From NCBI RefSeq assembly GCF_018343535.1, contig NZ_JAGYPF010000001.1, positions 682,001 to 746,000 of the forward strand: DNA of 64,000 nt. The letters run 5' to 3'. The notes beneath the pieces are model-generated. The model was not told the origin of the DNA. It was given only the letters and a program-made list of their open reading frames with translations, and did not search any database. The number at the start of each line of letters is the position of its first letter. Position 1 is the first letter of the stretch. The position numbers and the translations under genes are program-made. Of this stretch, positions 62,104 to 64,000 are shown in pieces. Origin of the DNA: Neobacillus rhizophilus (GTDB taxonomy: Bacteria > Bacillota > Bacilli > Bacillales > Cytobacillaceae).

Positions 62104-63531
62104 TTAATGAATATTTTCGTTTAATGCCAACATTGCTTTTTCAAAAGCTTCTACCGGCGGATAAGTGATACCTGCACCAATCATTCCGATGCCTGCTTCT
62201 TTATGCGCAATGGCGGTATTAATGACTGGCATTATTCCTGTTTGAACAACTTTTCTAACATCAATTCCAGTTGGAAGACCCATAAAATCAAGCAATGGGA
62301 TTGTTACATTCGGATTCTGAGTTGTCGTGATTTCCTTCATTTTTGTTGAAAAACCGATAGCATCCTCAACTGTACCCCCTACAAGCGCAACAATTGCTGG
62401 AGCCGTTGCCATTGCAAATCCGCCAAAACCGTATGTTTCCGTGATGGCACTATCACCAATATCAAGTCCAGAATCCTCCGGCTTGTATCCAGCAAACATT
62501 GGACCAACAACCTTTTGTGCAGGGCCTGTAAACCATGTATTTCCTGGCATACCGCTTACACGGATACCGAATTCCACACCGTTACGGGCCATCGTTGTTA
62601 CGATTGTGCTATTTTCAATGCCATGAGCAGCATCAAGAGCACATTTTGCCATTGCCATCCATGTTGGACCAGAGAAATAATCACTGCTGGCTACGAAATC
62701 AAATACTTCTTTTTTCTGCTCGATTGTATAATCTGTTTGTAAAATATAAGGTGTTAATGCTTGAATTAATAGAGTTGTACCAGCAACATTTCGGTTATGA
62801 CACTCGTCACCCATATGGAGAGCCTGGGCAAGCATCAAACGCAAATCAATGCCCTCTGGATTCAATTTCATAGCATCTCTTAAAATAGGACCAAATACAT
62901 CGCGCATCCATATCAATCTATCAATGACACTTTGATCATTAGCACCCATGCGAAGGATTTTTGCTAATTGCTCACTTAAGTTTGTATAGGCAATATTGCC
63001 ATACGTTTTGTTTTCAACAATGTGCATGAACATTGATGCTGAAGTAACACCTGCCATGGAACCTACACAGTTGTGTTCATGACAAGGAGCGAAAGTAATT
63101 TCACCAGATGCTGCAAGTTCAGCTGCTTCTTCTAAATCCTTTGCCAAACCTTCAAATACCAGTGCGCCGGTAACAGCACCCTTCATTGGGCCATTCATTT
63201 TTTCCCAAGTGATAGGCGGGCCAGCATGAAGAATGGTTTTCTTCGTCATACCTGGTACGCAGTTAATCGCTTGGTCATAACCGATTAAAATCGGGTGAGA
63301 ATTTATAATTCTTTCTACCGCCAACTTATTTGCTTCTTCAATTTTTTGCATGATGGCAGGGTTTTCAAATTTATCAAGTGCTGCAATTAACGCATGATTT
63401 CCTCTTCCAGGCGGTGTCCATTCTAAATGAATGACTTCTGCACCTTGTTTCGCTAAATCTTCCTTGAATGACTCAATACCTACGTTGATAACATTTGGTT
63501 TACCTTTAAAAAGTTCGTTAATTTTACTCAT
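62104..63531 (-). CDS. DUF1116 family protein (YlbE/AllG-like)
   Basis: 475 residues. Family sequence includes HLEWTPPGRGNHALI, GPPITWEKMNGPMKGAV, ITFAPCHEHNCVGSMAGVTS, MGDECHNRN and YGFGGFAMATAPAIV. In E. coli YlbE lies beside FdrA in the allantoin region, and more recent work assigns FdrA/YlbE/YlbF to oxamate carbamoyltransferase. Here it is 2 bp from the FdrA gene. ATG follows AAAGGAG. Confidence 0.88.
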   Translation of the reverse strand: MSKINELFKGKPNVINVGIESFKEDLAKQGAEVIHLEWTPPGRGNHALIAALDKFENPAIMQKIEEANKLAVERIINSHPILIGYDQAINCVPGMTKKTILHAGPPITWEKMNGPMKGAVTGALVFEGLAKDLEEAAELAASGEITFAPCHEHNCVGSMAGVTSASMFMHIVENKTYGNIAYTNLSEQLAKILRMGANDQSVIDRLIWMRDVFGPILRDAMKLNPEGIDLRLMLAQALHMGDECHNRNVAGTTLLIQALTPYILQTDYTIEQKKEVFDFVASSDYFSGPTWMAMAKCALDAAHGIENSTIVTTMARNGVEFGIRVSGMPGNTWFTGPAQKVVGPMFAGYKPEDSGLDIGDSAITETYGFGGFAMATAPAIVALVGGTVEDAIGFSTKMKEITTTQNPNVTIPLLDFMGLPTGIDVRKVVQTGIMPVINTAIAHKEAGIGMIGAGITYPPVEAFEKAMLALNENIH

Positions 63532-63533
63532 GG

Positions 63534-64000
63534 CTATTCTCCTTTCACAACAAATTCTCTTGCTAATAAACCTGCGTTCTGGCTGCTGCTTGCATGAGTG
63601 ACACCTGCAGCCAATAATTTATTGATTTGCTCTTCATAATCTTGCGGATCTAATTCTGTACCAAGAACATACCCAATAATCTCCAAATGTCTTCCTTCTT
63701 GTTCTGCCAGCAGTTTAGCTTCCATGATTGCAGGAAGGAATGCTCCAACCGGATCTTCGTGAGCACCGTAACCTAATACAAAGTCCATTACAATAACACC
63801 AACGGATGGATCTTTTGCTTCCTGCATAAATCTGTCAAGACGTGTAGAAGGATCAATCATTGGATGCGGCTTGCCTTGTGTATATTCGTCATCACCAAAG
63901 TCGATGAATGTATGCTCTTGACTTGTATAACGATCTTTTAAACGATACTCAGGATTTCTTGCGATATTGCTGTAAGCATTATCGAATTTCTCCATAGCTG
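63534..64000 (-). CDS. fdrA: FdrA-like protein (C-terminal part, runs off the window)
   Basis: 155 codons are visible and the frame is open at the right edge; the full protein should exceed 500 residues. FDFGDDEYTQGKPHPMIDPSTR-like and VIVMDFVLGYGAHEDPVGAFLP are FdrA/acyl-CoA-synthetase-like CoA-binding-domain sequences. Works with the DUF1116 protein in probable oxamate transcarbamoylation. Confidence 0.88.
   Translation of the reverse strand, partial: AMEKFDNAYSNIARNPEYRLKDRYTSQEHTFIDFGDDEYTQGKPHPMIDPSTRLDRFMQEAKDPSVGVIVMDFVLGYGAHEDPVGAFLPAIMEAKLLAEQEGRHLEIIGYVLGTELDPQDYEEQINKLLAAGVTHASSSQNAGLLAREFVVKGE

Overview
The window is a chromosomal stretch from a low-GC, Gram-positive, endospore-former-type member of the Bacillaceae. 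The dlt operon with DltX, SbcCD, a T-box in front of proS, RocR/SigL-controlled arginine genes, YdgJ/YdgH-like MarR-MMPL genes, strong AGGAGG ribosome binding sites and frequent TTG/GTG starts all point there. A full-length SelB indicates a selenocysteine-using lineage; a Neobacillus-like bacterium would fit, but this is inference. No rRNA, tRNA, prophage, insertion sequence or CRISPR array was seen.

Layout. 1-3.1 kb: CorA, a DUF421 membrane protein and an M42 peptidase. 3.1-3.7 kb: a pair of inverted 134-bp GC-rich repeats. 3.8-8.1 kb: the complete dltXABCD operon for D-alanylation of teichoic acids. 8.2-14.1 kb: TatA, small and secreted unknown proteins, a Rex-operator-controlled type II NADH dehydrogenase, a VOC protein, and an SGNH hydrolase/ABC exporter operon. 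14.2-20 kb: DegV, flavohemoglobin Hmp with an FNR-type box at about -41.5, a YdcF-like protein, a GNAT pseudogene, and proS with a proline (CCU) T-box. 20-26.6 kb: small ORFs, the MarR/MMPL pair, and a TerD-zinc ribbon-TerB protein. 26.7-34 kb: SelB, pantothenate kinase CoaW, GNATs, a phosphatase and HAD pair, a LiaG-like protein, and two tandem arrays of 52-bp palindromic units. 34.2-46 kb: uracil-DNA glycosylase, SbcCD, cold-shock protein, SulP/ArsR, an AIM24-like protein, and a PadR-HAAS-DUF4173 module.

46-54.3 kb is an arginine/ornithine/proline catabolic island: a permease, RocG, RocD, RocA, a lipoyl-domain-like small protein and divergent RocR, with two recognisable -24/-12 (SigL) promoters and RocR-type palindromes. 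55-64 kb is a purine/ureide catabolic region: two NCS2-type permeases, guanine deaminase, carbamate kinase, an ankyrin-TPR protein, a DUF1116 (YlbE) protein and the C-terminus of FdrA. It would recover ATP from carbamoyl phosphate at the end of allantoin/oxamate breakdown.

The most novel-looking signal is a ~112-nt element present three times on the + strand (15.1, 42.2 and 46.0 kb). It has conserved small hairpins and a final long hairpin whose sequence differs in each copy while pairing is kept, as expected of a structured RNA. Just after the second copy lies an independent promoter-to-terminator unit of about 115 nt that I cannot assign.
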